Assembly (NCBI GenBank): GCA_016699735.1
Contig: CP065008.1
Span: 62,001-126,000 of the forward strand
DNA from: Alphaproteobacteria bacterium
Lineage (GTDB): Bacteria; Pseudomonadota; Alphaproteobacteria; Micavibrionales; Micavibrionaceae
Length of the DNA stretch: 64,000 nt
Reading direction: 5' to 3'
The translations under genes were made by a program, and so were the position numbers. The notes beneath the pieces were generated by a model, which saw only the letters and a program-made list of their open reading frames with translations, made no database searches and was not told the DNA's origin. Below are positions 44,342 to 53,111 of this stretch, one piece after another. Position 1 is the stretch's first letter. The number at the start of each line of letters is the position of its first letter.

Positions 44342-44809
44342 ATGACACGCCTGACCCTCTTCGACAGCCCCCTCTTCCTCGGCTTCGACCAGTTCGAAAA
44401 GACCGTCGATCGCCTGAGAAAGGCCGGAGCGGACGGCTATCCCCCTTATAACATTGAACAAATCGGCGAAAACGGCCTGCGGATTACCCTCGCGGTCGCC
44501 GGATTCTCCATCGACGACCTCGATGTCGAGATCGAAAACAACCAATTGACGATTCGCGGCCAGAAACCCGAAGACGAATCAAGGGTTTACCTTTATCGCG
44601 GCATCGCCGCCCGCCGCTTCCAGCGCAGCTTCGTCCTCGCCGACGGCATAGAGGTCCACGACGCCGATCTCGACAACGGCCTGCTCCACATCAATCTGGT
44701 GCGAATCCAGCCCGAACCGACCGCTCAGAAAGTTCCCATCAAGGGCGCAAAAAAGTCTGGCCGAAAGGTGAAAGCCATAGACCTCGACGCCACAGATATG
44801 GAAGAATAA
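44342..44809 (+). CDS. Small heat-shock protein (Hsp20/IbpA-like)
   Basis: 155 residues with an alpha-crystallin domain: YNIEQIGENGLRITLAVAGF, then DLDVEIENNQLTIRGQK, and the strand RRFQRSFVLADGIEV. The C-terminal region (PEPTAQKVPI) may act like the I-x-I anchor motif. It holds unfolding proteins during stress. GGAGGAG precedes the ATG, and a predicted RpoH promoter lies upstream. The DUF1150 gene follows 19 bp after the stop, a pair conserved in alphaproteobacteria. Confidence 0.94.
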   Translation: MTRLTLFDSPLFLGFDQFEKTVDRLRKAGADGYPPYNIEQIGENGLRITLAVAGFSIDDLDVEIENNQLTIRGQKPEDESRVYLYRGIAARRFQRSFVLADGIEVHDADLDNGLLHINLVRIQPEPTAQKVPIKGAKKSGRKVKAIDLDATDMEE

Positions 44810-44828
44810 GGAAAGCGGGAGAAAGCAA

Positions 44829-45065
44829 ATGATCGACAACACCACGGACAATCCGGTCGCCACGCTGCTGAAGAATATGTCATCGCAGGATTTCCGCGAC
44901 CTTGGCCTCCAGCACATCGCCTATATCCGGCCATTCGAGGAGCAGCAGGGCACCCTCTATGCCGTGTGCGCCGCCGATGGCCGACGCCTCTCGGTGATGA
45001 AATCCTTCGAGGAGGCGGTGATGGTCTCCCTCTCCAACAAACTGGAACCCGTGACCGTTCACTGA
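44829..45065 (+). CDS. DUF1150 family protein
   Basis: 78 residues. The core LGLQHIAYIRPFEEQQGTLYAV and the following DGRRLSVMKSFEEA are typical of DUF1150, a small protein nearly always encoded directly after hsp20 in alphaproteobacteria. The biochemical role is unknown; cotranscription suggests involvement in protein quality control. A ribosome binding site (GGGAG) precedes the ATG. Confidence 0.88.
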   Translation: MIDNTTDNPVATLLKNMSSQDFRDLGLQHIAYIRPFEEQQGTLYAVCAADGRRLSVMKSFEEAVMVSLSNKLEPVTVH

Positions 45066-45075
45066 AGACGGGACG

Positions 45076-45552
45076 TCACGCCGCCGAAAGCCTCTGCTCC
45101 GGCCGCATCAGCAACAGCCGCACCGCGTCCGGGTCTTTTGCCATACGCAACGATTCACAAAGAATGTCATCGCGCAGCAAACGCGACACGCCGGAAATTT
45201 TCTGCAGATGCACCGGCCCGTCCTTGAGCGGCGACAAAAGGGCGGCAACCAGATCGACCCCCCGCCCGTCCGGCGCCCGGAAATCCACGGAATGATCGAG
45301 CACGGCCAGCGCAAGCAGCGGCCGGACCACGCGGATGGACTGCAGGTCAACAATCGCCACCCCGCGCCCGATCGCCGAACGTTGCCGCTTCTCCTTGTAG
45401 ATGAAAAGCCGCGCCAGCACGGCCGGATCGAGGCCGGAAACCCCCGCCAGCGATCCGGCGATTTCACGCAGCGATTTCCTCTGCGTTTGCGCTTTAAGAT
45501 CGGTCAGGACAAGATCGAACGTCAGGTCTTTAAGCATCACGGAGCCTTTCAT
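45076..45552 (-). CDS. ptsN: PtsN-like EIIA(Ntr) protein with Asp at the phosphorylation site
   Basis: 158 residues. Overall order matches PtsN: LREIAGSLAGV, LFIYKEKRQ, then GRGVAIVDLQ, LDHSVDFRAPDGRGVDLVAALL and VSRLLRDD. In active PtsN the third segment is G-x-A-I-P-H; here the His is Asp69 (codon at 45346-45348 checked as GAC). The protein therefore cannot take phosphate at the usual site and may mimic one state constantly. It is the last gene of the rpoN-hpf-ptsN order, but a terminator (45731-45759) separates it from hpf. An ATG at 45537 is an alternative start. Confidence 0.8.
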   Translation of the reverse strand: MKGSVMLKDLTFDLVLTDLKAQTQRKSLREIAGSLAGVSGLDPAVLARLFIYKEKRQRSAIGRGVAIVDLQSIRVVRPLLALAVLDHSVDFRAPDGRGVDLVAALLSPLKDGPVHLQKISGVSRLLRDDILCESLRMAKDPDAVRLLLMRPEQRLSAA

Positions 45553-45730
45553 CGCGCCTTCAAGTCGCGTTCTGATTACCACGCCGCAAAGGCAAAAGGC
45601 CAGAAAAATAAGCGCAGGAAGACAACATAATTGCATATAAAAAAACACGCCATAACAATTATTTATATACTTTTCATATTTCTAGTCGCCGCGTATTGTT
45701 TTATGGAATTTTATGTTCTTGTTTGTGCAC

Positions 45731-45759
45731 AAAAAAATCCCCGCGCCTGACGGGGATTT
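45731..45759 (-). terminator. Rho-independent terminator after hpf
   Basis: Minus-strand stem AAATCCCCG/CGGGGATTT around a 7-nt loop, running into a T tract. It ends the rpoN-hpf transcript before ptsN. Confidence 0.88.
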
Positions 45760-45781
45760 CAAAAAACCAGAAAGCCTGCTT

Positions 45782-46396
45782 CTACTGCGGATCGACCCAG
45801 CCCACATTCCCGTCATTCCGCAGATAGACCATATTCAGCCGGTTGCTGCTGGCATTGCGGAACAAGAGCGCGTTGCGGTCCGCCAGCTCCATCCGCATCA
45901 CGGCATCGGAAACCGACAACGTCTCGATATCGGTGGAAATCTCCGCAACGACGACCGGATCGTCGCCTTGCGGTACGCCGTCATCCGGTGTCTCTTCATT
46001 GTCCTGCTCGGGCGTTTCCAACCCGCCATTCACAGCCAGCGTATAATACCGCGCCTTCATCATTTCCTCTTCCGGCGTTTTGTTGCGCCGCGCATGGTGG
46101 TCGCGCAACTGCCGCTTGTAGCGCCGCAAACGTTTGGCAGCCTTTTCCGAGGCCGAATCAAACGCCAGATAAGGGTCGTTTTCCGTAGCTTCTGTGATCA
46201 CCATGATATTCTTGGAAACACGCATCGAGATATGCACCCGGAAAAGCCCGCTCCCGTGCCCCTCGCGGGAAAACGTCACGGTCGCGTCGGTCGCATGGTT
46301 GAAATACTTCTGGTCGATATCCGCCAGCTTGTCGGTAACATGCGTACGCAGCGCATCGCCGATATCAATTTGTTTGCCTTGAACGGTCATTTCCAT
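45782..46396 (-). CDS. hpf: Long-form ribosome hibernation promoting factor
   Basis: 204 residues. The N-terminal S30AE domain begins MTVQGKQIDIGDALRTHV and includes SKNIMVITEA and the basic helix AAKRLRRYKRQLRDHH. A linker follows, then the C-terminal dimerisation domain ending NMVYLRNDGNVGWVDPQ, as in long HPF that pairs ribosomes into 100S particles. It lies downstream of rpoN with 205 bp between, in which I see no clear element. Confidence 0.94.
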   Translation of the reverse strand: MEMTVQGKQIDIGDALRTHVTDKLADIDQKYFNHATDATVTFSREGHGSGLFRVHISMRVSKNIMVITEATENDPYLAFDSASEKAAKRLRRYKRQLRDHHARRNKTPEEEMMKARYYTLAVNGGLETPEQDNEETPDDGVPQGDDPVVVAEISTDIETLSVSDAVMRMELADRNALLFRNASSNRLNMVYLRNDGNVGWVDPQ

Positions 46397-46601
46397 GGGG
46401 AGTTACCTCGCTCGTTGGGGTGTGGAGAGGGTTTTTAGCAGCACGGCCCCGCACACATCAAGGCGGTTTCGTGTCTGCCGGGGAAAAATTCTTCTGGACG
46501 CACGAACCGGAAAAGCCTCTGAAAGACCGCACGGTTCGAAGACGTCATCGGGAATGAACATACTTTAAAAATAGCACAAACCACAGCGTTGATAAAAATA
46601 T

Positions 46602-48080
46602 TTATTCGTGTTTATGGGCCATTCGGGCCTTTTTGACCCGCCGGCGCTGCACCGATGACCCGATTCCCATCGCCTCACGGTATTTGGCGACCGTCCGCCG
46701 CGCCAGATCGATCCCTTCTTTCTTCAAAAGGGCGACGACCGCATCGTCCGACAACACATCCTCCGCCAGTTCCTGGTCAATCATCGTCTTGATCCGCGCC
46801 TTCACCGCCTCGGCGGAATGCACACTGCCATCCTCGGAGGTCAAAGCCGTGGTAAAGAAATATTTCAGTTCGAACAGCCCCCGCGGCGTACCGATATATT
46901 TATTCGTCGTCACCCGCGAAACAGTGCTCTCGTGCATACTGATCTTCTCGGCCACGTCGCGCAGCGTCAGAGGCCGCAAAAACTCGATCCCGTAATTGAA
47001 AAACGCGTCCTGCTCCTCGACGATCACGCTGGCCACCTTCAAAATCGTCTGCGCCCGCTGGTCCAGCGCCCGCACCAGCCAGTTCGCCGAAGCCATCTGG
47101 TTGCTCAGATACTCCTTGTCCTTCTTGCTGCCCGCCGCCTGCGAAACCTGAGCGTAGTACTCCTGATTGATCAGCACCCGCGGCAAGGTCTCATGGTTCA
47201 GCTCCACGCGCCATCCGCCCCCAATGTGTTTAGGCAACCGCCGCATCAGCACATCGGGAATCGCCGTCTGCACCACCAGATTCTCGAACAATGAGGCCGG
47301 CTTGGGGTTCAGCGCCTTGACCTCCTCCACCATATCCATCAGATAGGCCGAATTCACCCCGCAGATTTTGCCCAGCGCCGCCATGTCGTGATTGGCCAGC
47401 AGATGCAGATTCTCCAGAAGCACCTGCATCGGCGCATCCATCTTCCCCTGTTCCTCAAGCTGCAGCGCAAGACACTCCTGAAGATCGGCGGCGAAAACCC
47501 CCGTCGGGTCAAACTGTTTCATCTGCGTCAGAAGCCGCTCGACCCGCTCCAGCGAACAACCCAGCCGCTCCGCAAGCTCCGCATGGCCCTCGCGCAGATA
47601 CCCGCTTTCATCGATGCGGTCGATCAAAAGCGCCCCGATCATCCGGTCGCGGTTATCCCCGAACGTGACGTGCAACTGGTCCGACAGATGCTCACGCAGA
47701 CTCTTCTGGACCGACATCCGGTCCTCGAAACTGTAATCCGTATCCTCGAACTTGGTGTTGCCCCCGGCCCCCGCCATGCTCAGCCCCGACCCCGGATCAT
47801 ACTCCATCGCCGCGGATTCTTCATATCCGGTATACCCGTCGGACTCCTCGGAGGGTTCCGCCTTCGCCTCCGGCCCTTGATAGGCTTCATCCTCTACGGT
47901 CGGTGTTTCCGGCGCACTCTCCGCCATCTCCAGCAGCGGATTCTTCTCCATCTCCTGCTCAAGAAATTCGTTGAGTTCAATATTATTCAACTGCAACAGC
48001 TTGATCGCCTGCTGCAACTGCGGCGTCATCACAAGCTGTTGGGAATGCCGGAGATCAAGCTTCTGGGATAACGAAGTCAT
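46602..48080 (-). CDS. rpoN: RNA polymerase sigma-54 factor
   Basis: 492 residues. Region I is LRHSQQLVMTPQLQQAIKLLQ. The C-terminal RpoN box reads ARRTVAKYREAMGIGSS. The core-binding domain in the middle has the TFGDNRDRMIGALLIDRID segment. Sigma-54 needs enhancer-binding ATPases for open-complex formation. It sits in lptB-rpoN-hpf, but an unrelated iron-regulated gene separates it from lptB. Confidence 0.96.
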   Translation of the reverse strand: MTSLSQKLDLRHSQQLVMTPQLQQAIKLLQLNNIELNEFLEQEMEKNPLLEMAESAPETPTVEDEAYQGPEAKAEPSEESDGYTGYEESAAMEYDPGSGLSMAGAGGNTKFEDTDYSFEDRMSVQKSLREHLSDQLHVTFGDNRDRMIGALLIDRIDESGYLREGHAELAERLGCSLERVERLLTQMKQFDPTGVFAADLQECLALQLEEQGKMDAPMQVLLENLHLLANHDMAALGKICGVNSAYLMDMVEEVKALNPKPASLFENLVVQTAIPDVLMRRLPKHIGGGWRVELNHETLPRVLINQEYYAQVSQAAGSKKDKEYLSNQMASANWLVRALDQRAQTILKVASVIVEEQDAFFNYGIEFLRPLTLRDVAEKISMHESTVSRVTTNKYIGTPRGLFELKYFFTTALTSEDGSVHSAEAVKARIKTMIDQELAEDVLSDDAVVALLKKEGIDLARRTVAKYREAMGIGSSVQRRRVKKARMAHKHE

Positions 48081-48264
48081 AAGCCCATTTTACCACATTA
48101 ATAAATTAGCAGAAGAAACTAATTGCTCCCCCTTCAAAAGTTAATGCAAGTTCGATGCCGGAAAAAGTGCCCCCTAATATAAGAGTCAAAACAACAGCTT
48201 AGGATCAAGACACAGGCCGTATAAAGCCTGTATTTTCAGGCCTTTGGAAAGTTGTGGGCCGACC

Positions 48265-49020
48265 CTAGAAATACCATTCATATTCCAGAATGGCCTTGAC
48301 GGTGCCGTCCGGTGCATCGTCGGACACGCCGACCAGATACCCGACATCATACTTGAAATATCCTATTTTTCCATAAGCAACCGGACCGATTCGGTGATCC
48401 TGCTCATCGAACCCCTCGCCCTCGCCGATTCCCCCGAAATTGCTGTGAATCTCGATCCCCGGCTCGAAAGACTCATGGTAGCGGTAGCGGCTGCTCCATG
48501 CCAGACCCAGCTCCGTCTCATCGCCCGAATCCTCGCCGACCTCCCGCTCAAGGATGATATTGGCCAGATGACTCAGTTTGCCCGTGTCCTTGGCCAGCAG
48601 CAGCTTGCCCTCCACCTTGTCCGCCCCGCCCTGCAGGTTCTTCTCGAATTCCAGAAACACCCCCGCATCGGCCCAGTATTCGCCCTGTTCGGTGAGCTGG
48701 ATTTTGGTCTCCAGAGCCAGCGCGGTGAATTCGGCATCATCCGAATCCCCGTCCTTCTCCACCTCGCCCTCAATCTCAACTTGCACCCATTCCGTGACGC
48801 CATAAGCCACGGCGGCCTTCTGCTGCCATGCCCCGTCCTGCCCCTCGTCATCGTCGTCATGCGTCACCCCGCCCTTCCACTCGACCTCAAGCTCCCCCTG
48901 CGTGACATAGGGGTTTCGGACTTTCTTGGTCGCATGAGCCGAACCCGCCCCGGCCAGAGCCGTGACACTGCAAAGAACCGCAAAAAGGGAAGCCTGAGAG
49001 AAAGAAAAAGGACGCAACAT
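48265..49020 (-). CDS. Probable outer-membrane beta-barrel protein under Fur control
   Basis: 251 residues. A signal peptide (LCSVTALAGAGSAHA) precedes a strand-rich chain with alternating hydrophobic residues (WVQVEIEGEV, FTALALETKIQL, YFKYDVGYLVGV) and ends in EYEWYF; a terminal Phe is the outer-membrane sorting signal. A cluster DDDDEGQDG may bind metal. AGGAG precedes the ATG. A double Fur-type box lies 25 bp upstream, so the gene is probably iron-regulated. It breaks the usual lptB-rpoN link. Confidence 0.82.
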   Translation of the reverse strand: MLRPFSFSQASLFAVLCSVTALAGAGSAHATKKVRNPYVTQGELEVEWKGGVTHDDDDEGQDGAWQQKAAVAYGVTEWVQVEIEGEVEKDGDSDDAEFTALALETKIQLTEQGEYWADAGVFLEFEKNLQGGADKVEGKLLLAKDTGKLSHLANIILEREVGEDSGDETELGLAWSSRYRYHESFEPGIEIHSNFGGIGEGEGFDEQDHRIGPVAYGKIGYFKYDVGYLVGVSDDAPDGTVKAILEYEWYF

Positions 49021-49044
49021 GAAGCGAAGACTCCTAATTAATAA

Positions 49045-49076
49045 TGATAACGATTCTCACTTGAGAATGACTATCA
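49045..49076 (-). promoter_or_regulatory. Double Fur-type operator
   Basis: Two 15-mers, TGATAACGATTCTCA (49045-49059) and TGAGAATGACTATCA (49062-49076), each match the 7-1-7 Fur consensus TGATAAT-N-ATTATCA at 12 of 14 positions. Together they make a 32-bp palindrome. It lies just upstream of the gene starting at 49020. Confidence 0.75.
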
Positions 49077-49135
49077 CTTAACCAAAGAATCGCCCGCCGT
49101 CAACACTGCATTTGAAAAAAAATTCACAGCCAGAG

Positions 49136-49906
49136 CTACAAACTAAACCCCTCGCCCAGATAAACCCGCCGCACATCCTCATTGCCGACAATATCGTCCG
49201 GCGTGCCTTCCATCAAAACCCGCCCGTCATGCAGGATATAGGCGCGGTCCACGATCCCCAGGCAATCCCGCACATTATGGTCGGTAATCAGAACGCCGAT
49301 CCCCCGCGTTTTTAGCTGCGAAATCAGGTTACGGATTTCCCCGACCGCGATCGGGTCGATCCCGGCCAGCGGCTCGTCCAGAAGAATAAAATTCGGTCGC
49401 GCCGCCAGCGCCCGCGCAATCTCCACCCGCCGCCGCTCCCCGCCTGAAAGCGCCAGCGCCGGGGTGCGCCGCAAATGCTCCACCCCGAACTCGGCGAGCA
49501 AATCCTCCAGCAGCAACTCCTGATCCTCGGCCGACAGGGGCTGCGATTCCACCACCACCCGGATATTATCCTCAACGCTCAAACCGCGGAATATCGAGGA
49601 TTCCTGCGGCAGGTACCCGACGCCGAGCCGCGCCCGGCGGTACATCGGCAAATTCGTGATCGCCTGCCCGTCCAGCAAGATCGCCCCGCCGTTCGGCTGG
49701 ATCAGCCCGGTGATAATATGAAAACACGTTGTCTTCCCCGCCCCGTTCGGGCCGAGCAGCGCCACCGCCTCCCCCCGCTCAATCGACAGGCTGACATCCC
49801 GCAAGACAGGCCGCTTCTTGTACGATTTCGACAAATGCTGCGCCATCAGGCCGCGCGGAACGGCCTGCAGCTTGGGCTTTCTTTTGATCGTCGCTGTGTT
49901 TGTCAT
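49136..49906 (-). CDS. lptB: LPS export ABC transporter ATPase
   Basis: 256 residues. Walker A is LLGPNGAGKTTCF, the Q-loop GYLPQESSIFRGLSVEDN, the signature ALSGGERRRVEIARAL, Walker B FILLDEPLAGID, and the switch His is in ITDHNVRD. LptB powers extraction of LPS by LptFG. The first 20 residues are a basic extension not usual in E. coli. A LysE-type gene lies between it and lptA. Confidence 0.95.
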   Translation of the reverse strand: MTNTATIKRKPKLQAVPRGLMAQHLSKSYKKRPVLRDVSLSIERGEAVALLGPNGAGKTTCFHIITGLIQPNGGAILLDGQAITNLPMYRRARLGVGYLPQESSIFRGLSVEDNIRVVVESQPLSAEDQELLLEDLLAEFGVEHLRRTPALALSGGERRRVEIARALAARPNFILLDEPLAGIDPIAVGEIRNLISQLKTRGIGVLITDHNVRDCLGIVDRAYILHDGRVLMEGTPDDIVGNEDVRRVYLGEGFSL

Positions 49907-49927
49907 AACGATATTCTTATATCCATT

Positions 49928-50572
49928 CTACCGCGAAAACGCCAGTTTTACACCTAATCCGATCATCAGCCCGCCGCACGTCCGCTCGACCCAATGCACG
50001 ATCCCTAGAAACCGCTCCTTGATCCGCCGGTCCGTCAGAACCACCGCAACCCCGGAAAACCACGCAATTTCAATAACAACCGAGGTTAACCCGTAAAGCG
50101 CCATGACCGAAAGCGGCGTCCCCGGCCCGATGAATTGGGTGAACACGGCGGTAAAGAACACCACCGCCTTGGGATTGAGAAGGTTCGTCAAAAACCCGAC
50201 GGACAGCGCCTTGCGGCCGGAGATCATTTCCCTGGCCTGCGGAACGTCGGGAATCGCATCGCCGGATGCCTCCCTGTCCCTGCGCTTGGTCAATAAAATC
50301 GCCTTGCCCCCGATAGTAATCAGGTAAGCCGCCCCCGCATAGCGGATGACATCGAACACAAACGTATAATGCTGCAGCAAAACCGCCAGACCGCACAAAA
50401 CCACCAGCACATGCACAGCAACCCCCAGACCCAGCCCGAACGCGGTAAAAATCCCCGTCCGGCGGTCATAGGCCATGGCGTTGCGGACCGCCACGACAAA
50501 GGCCGGACCCGGCGAAATCGTAGCTGCACCCTGCACCGACGCCATCAACAGCCATTTCAGAAAAAATTCCAT
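49928..50572 (-). CDS. LysE/RhtB-family amino-acid exporter
   Basis: 214 residues with six predicted membrane helices. The family signature GAATISPGPAFVVAVRNAM is near the N-terminus (residues 15-33), and SVGFLTNLLNPKAVVFFTAVF near the middle. Such proteins export amino acids such as homoserine, threonine or lysine; the substrate cannot be told. It interrupts the lptA-lptB neighbourhood, with 45 bp to lptA. Confidence 0.92.
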   Translation of the reverse strand: MEFFLKWLLMASVQGAATISPGPAFVVAVRNAMAYDRRTGIFTAFGLGLGVAVHVLVVLCGLAVLLQHYTFVFDVIRYAGAAYLITIGGKAILLTKRRDREASGDAIPDVPQAREMISGRKALSVGFLTNLLNPKAVVFFTAVFTQFIGPGTPLSVMALYGLTSVVIEIAWFSGVAVVLTDRRIKERFLGIVHWVERTCGGLMIGLGVKLAFSR

Positions 50573-50617
50573 AAAGAATGAGTCCCGTAAAAAACCAAAC
50601 TATCACAACGCCCGCAA

Positions 50618-51412
50618 CTATTCAGGCTTTTTCTCCGAGCCGGGGAAAAACACCGCCTTCACCCGGCCCGTCCCCTCGCCCCCGAACATCGAACTGACAT
50701 TCGTGTTCAGATCCACCTGCGCCCGGTCGCCCTCCAGCGTGTTCGGCCCGCGCACGATCTTGACGTTGCCTTTGACCTCCGCCGTATTTGTCTCGGCCTT
50801 GTAGATCCCGTAATCCCCGGTCAGCACTTCCGTCGGCGTCGTGATTTTCACATTCCCCTGAGCTTCCAACGTCTTGAGAACCCGCTTTCCTTCTTTATTT
50901 TGCACAAAAACCGCCGAAAGCGTATCCGCCTCGATCCGGTCCTCGCCCTGCACGGCTACGGCCCGCCCGATGGCCTTGAGCCGCCCCTCATTCGCCCAGT
51001 ATTCGAAACGCTCCCGCGCCGTAACGGTATGCTGCGCGGTGACCAGCTTCAGCCCCTTCCCCGTCATCGTCGCCAGCCCTTTATTGAGGTCATAGACCGC
51101 CCGCTCACCGTAAGCCTTGCTCTGCGCGGATTCGATAACGACCCCGCCCTCGGCCTCAATCTGCTGAATGCTCATATCCTCGTCTTTGGTTTCCGTATAA
51201 TGCGCCGTCAGCAACGCGGAAGTGAGAACCGTCGCCCCCTGCTGCGCCCGCACATTCTTCTTGGCGCGGAAGAATTTCTCGTTGCGGTGCCATTCAAGGC
51301 TCCCGTCGGCGGTGATCTCCAGCTTCTCGCCCTTCTTGACGGGATTTTGCTGCGCGTAGACAGCAGGCGCACAAAAAAGCATCAACAAAAAAGCAAACCG
51401 CACAATCCTCAT
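50618..51412 (-). CDS. lptA: LPS transport periplasmic protein LptA
   Basis: 264 residues, with signal peptide (FLLMLFCAPAVYAQ). OstA/LptA-like strands include LEITADGSLEWHRNEKFFRAKKNV, then IEAEGGVVIESA and the late VLTGDYGIYKAETNTAEVKGNV. LptA forms the periplasmic bridge carrying LPS. It is coupled to lptC by a 4-bp overlap. It is longer than E. coli LptA, as usual in alphaproteobacteria. Confidence 0.9.
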   Translation of the reverse strand: MRIVRFAFLLMLFCAPAVYAQQNPVKKGEKLEITADGSLEWHRNEKFFRAKKNVRAQQGATVLTSALLTAHYTETKDEDMSIQQIEAEGGVVIESAQSKAYGERAVYDLNKGLATMTGKGLKLVTAQHTVTARERFEYWANEGRLKAIGRAVAVQGEDRIEADTLSAVFVQNKEGKRVLKTLEAQGNVKITTPTEVLTGDYGIYKAETNTAEVKGNVKIVRGPNTLEGDRAQVDLNTNVSSMFGGEGTGRVKAVFFPGSEKKPE

Positions 51413-52107
51413 TCAAGCCCCTCCAGCCCCTGATCGAGCGTCAGCGTAGCTGGTCCCGTAAACAACAGCGTCCCCTTCTCGTTATCCGCCCTCAATCCCT
51501 TGGCAGAGATCGAAACATCCGGCCCCGTGGCCGTCACATCCACATCCGACCACGCCAGCTTGGCCTTGAGGTCGAAATGCGTCTCCTCGCTTTTCAATGT
51601 ATAACCCCGATCATGCGTGATATCGACCGCCCCGTTCAGGTAAAACCGTTCCGTATCCCGCCGATAAGCGCCCGTCCGCGAAGTCACGCGCACCTTCGCC
51701 CCGTTCTCCATCCGCATCTCCCCGACCGGCTGTTCCATCATGATCAGGTTTTCGTTCTTCTCCCCCATCACCGCACGCAAAGCACTGATTTTATAGGGAT
51801 TGTTCTTTTTATCCGCGCTTTCGAAATGCGGATTCGTCAACTCATTCTTGGCAACATTCTGCCCCTTGAGCATCTCCTTGTCCTGCTTGACGGGAATGAT
51901 CGCCTCCTCATCACCCGCAGGCCACAGGAACAAAACCATCACGATCCCCGCCGCCAGCAACGGCAGAACCAGCCGCAGCGTCCGCACGAACTTCGTATAG
52001 CTTTCACTATAAACCTCCGCGGAGACCTCCCGGCGGCTCAGACGCTCGCGCCGTTGTGCGTCGCTCTGGGGAGAAAAATTTGCCGGCCTGTCGATGTCCC
52101 CTGTCAC
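51409..52107 (-). CDS. lptC: LPS export protein LptC
   Basis: 232 residues from GTG at 52107, ten bases after the kdsD stop, with GAGG at the right distance. One membrane helix (LRLVLPLLAAGIVMVLFLW near residue 50) is followed by a strand-rich periplasmic domain (NLIMMEQPVGEMRMENG, and DTERFYLNGAVDITHDRG). The longer open frame upstream overlaps kdsD and is not needed. LptC links the inner-membrane LptBFG to LptA. Confidence 0.88.
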   Translation of the reverse strand: MTGDIDRPANFSPQSDAQRRERLSRREVSAEVYSESYTKFVRTLRLVLPLLAAGIVMVLFLWPAGDEEAIIPVKQDKEMLKGQNVAKNELTNPHFESADKKNNPYKISALRAVMGEKNENLIMMEQPVGEMRMENGAKVRVTSRTGAYRRDTERFYLNGAVDITHDRGYTLKSEETHFDLKAKLAWSDVDVTATGPDVSISAKGLRADNEKGTLLFTGPATLTLDQGLEGLE

Positions 52108-52117
52108 GGCACGAGCC

Positions 52118-53110
52118 TCACGCGATCCCGGCCTGCAGACAATCCTGCAAACGGATAATACCGCATAAACGCTCGCCATCCATCACCACAAGGGTCGTCA
52201 GATACCGCCCCTTCTTCTTGGTCATGAGATCGAGCGCCTCTACAGCCAGCGCATCCGGGGAAATGGATTTGGGATTTTTCGTCATAATCTCCGTGACGGA
52301 CCTCTGCAGCAGGTCCGGTGCCATATGCCGCTTCAGATCCCCGTCCGTAACAAGACCAAGAAGCCCGCCCGCATCGTTCACGACCAGCGCCACGCCGAGA
52401 TTTTTCTCCGTCAGCACGATCAGCGTCCGGTCCATCAGGCTCTCCGGCGGCACCAGCGGCAGATCGGCCCCCGAAACCATCAACTCCGAAACCTTCATCA
52501 GCCTCTGCCCCAGCTTTCCGCCCGGATGAAAGACTTTATATTGTTCGGGCGTCAGCCCCATCCGCTCCAAAAGCGCGACAGCCAAGGCATCGCCCAGCGC
52601 GATCATCATGGTCGTAGAGGTCGTGGGCGCCAGCCCGTTCGGGCACGCTTCGGGCACTTTCGGGTAAATCAGCTTGATATCCGCATACTTCGCCAGCGTA
52701 CTGTCGGGGTTGCCCGTCAGGGCAATCAGCGTAATATCGAAACGTTTCGAATAATGGATAAGGTCGCTCAGCTCAACATTCTCCCCGGAATTGGAGAGCA
52801 TCAAAACCACATCCTTGGGCGTAATCATCCCCATATCGCCGTGACTCGCCTCGCCCGGATGAACGTAATAGGCGGGCGTCCCGGTCGAAGCCAGAGTGGC
52901 CGCAATCTTCCGCGCCACATGGCCGCTCTTGCCGATCCCCGCGACGATCAGACGCCCCGAACCGCGCGCGGCAGTTTTCATGGCATGAATGGCGGAAACC
53001 GCATCGGCAAAATTCTGATCGATACTGCGCGCAAGCTGCGCCAAAGCGTCCGACTCAGCGGTCAGGACACGAACCGCATGGCTGATATCTGTTTCGCTCT
53101 GTGGCTTCAA
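52118..53110 (-). CDS. kdsD: Arabinose-5-phosphate isomerase (KpsF/GutQ family)
   Basis: 330 residues. The SIS sugar isomerase domain holds GIGKSGHVARKIAATLASTG and ASHGDMGMI; two CBS motifs follow (residues about 210-330). KdsD makes arabinose-5-phosphate for Kdo in LPS, fitting the lpt genes downstream. The start is TTG at 53110, one base after the RNase D stop; no ATG is available near the expected N-terminus. Confidence 0.92.
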   Translation of the reverse strand: MKPQSETDISHAVRVLTAESDALAQLARSIDQNFADAVSAIHAMKTAARGSGRLIVAGIGKSGHVARKIAATLASTGTPAYYVHPGEASHGDMGMITPKDVVLMLSNSGENVELSDLIHYSKRFDITLIALTGNPDSTLAKYADIKLIYPKVPEACPNGLAPTTSTTMMIALGDALAVALLERMGLTPEQYKVFHPGGKLGQRLMKVSELMVSGADLPLVPPESLMDRTLIVLTEKNLGVALVVNDAGGLLGLVTDGDLKRHMAPDLLQRSVTEIMTKNPKSISPDALAVEALDLMTKKKGRYLTTLVVMDGERLCGIIRLQDCLQAGIA

Positions 53111-53111
53111 G

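Noticed and set aside
46397..46601. The 205-bp gap between rpoN and hpf as a possible RNA element
   Set aside because: No convincing hairpin series or conserved element was seen; it probably holds an hpf promoter.
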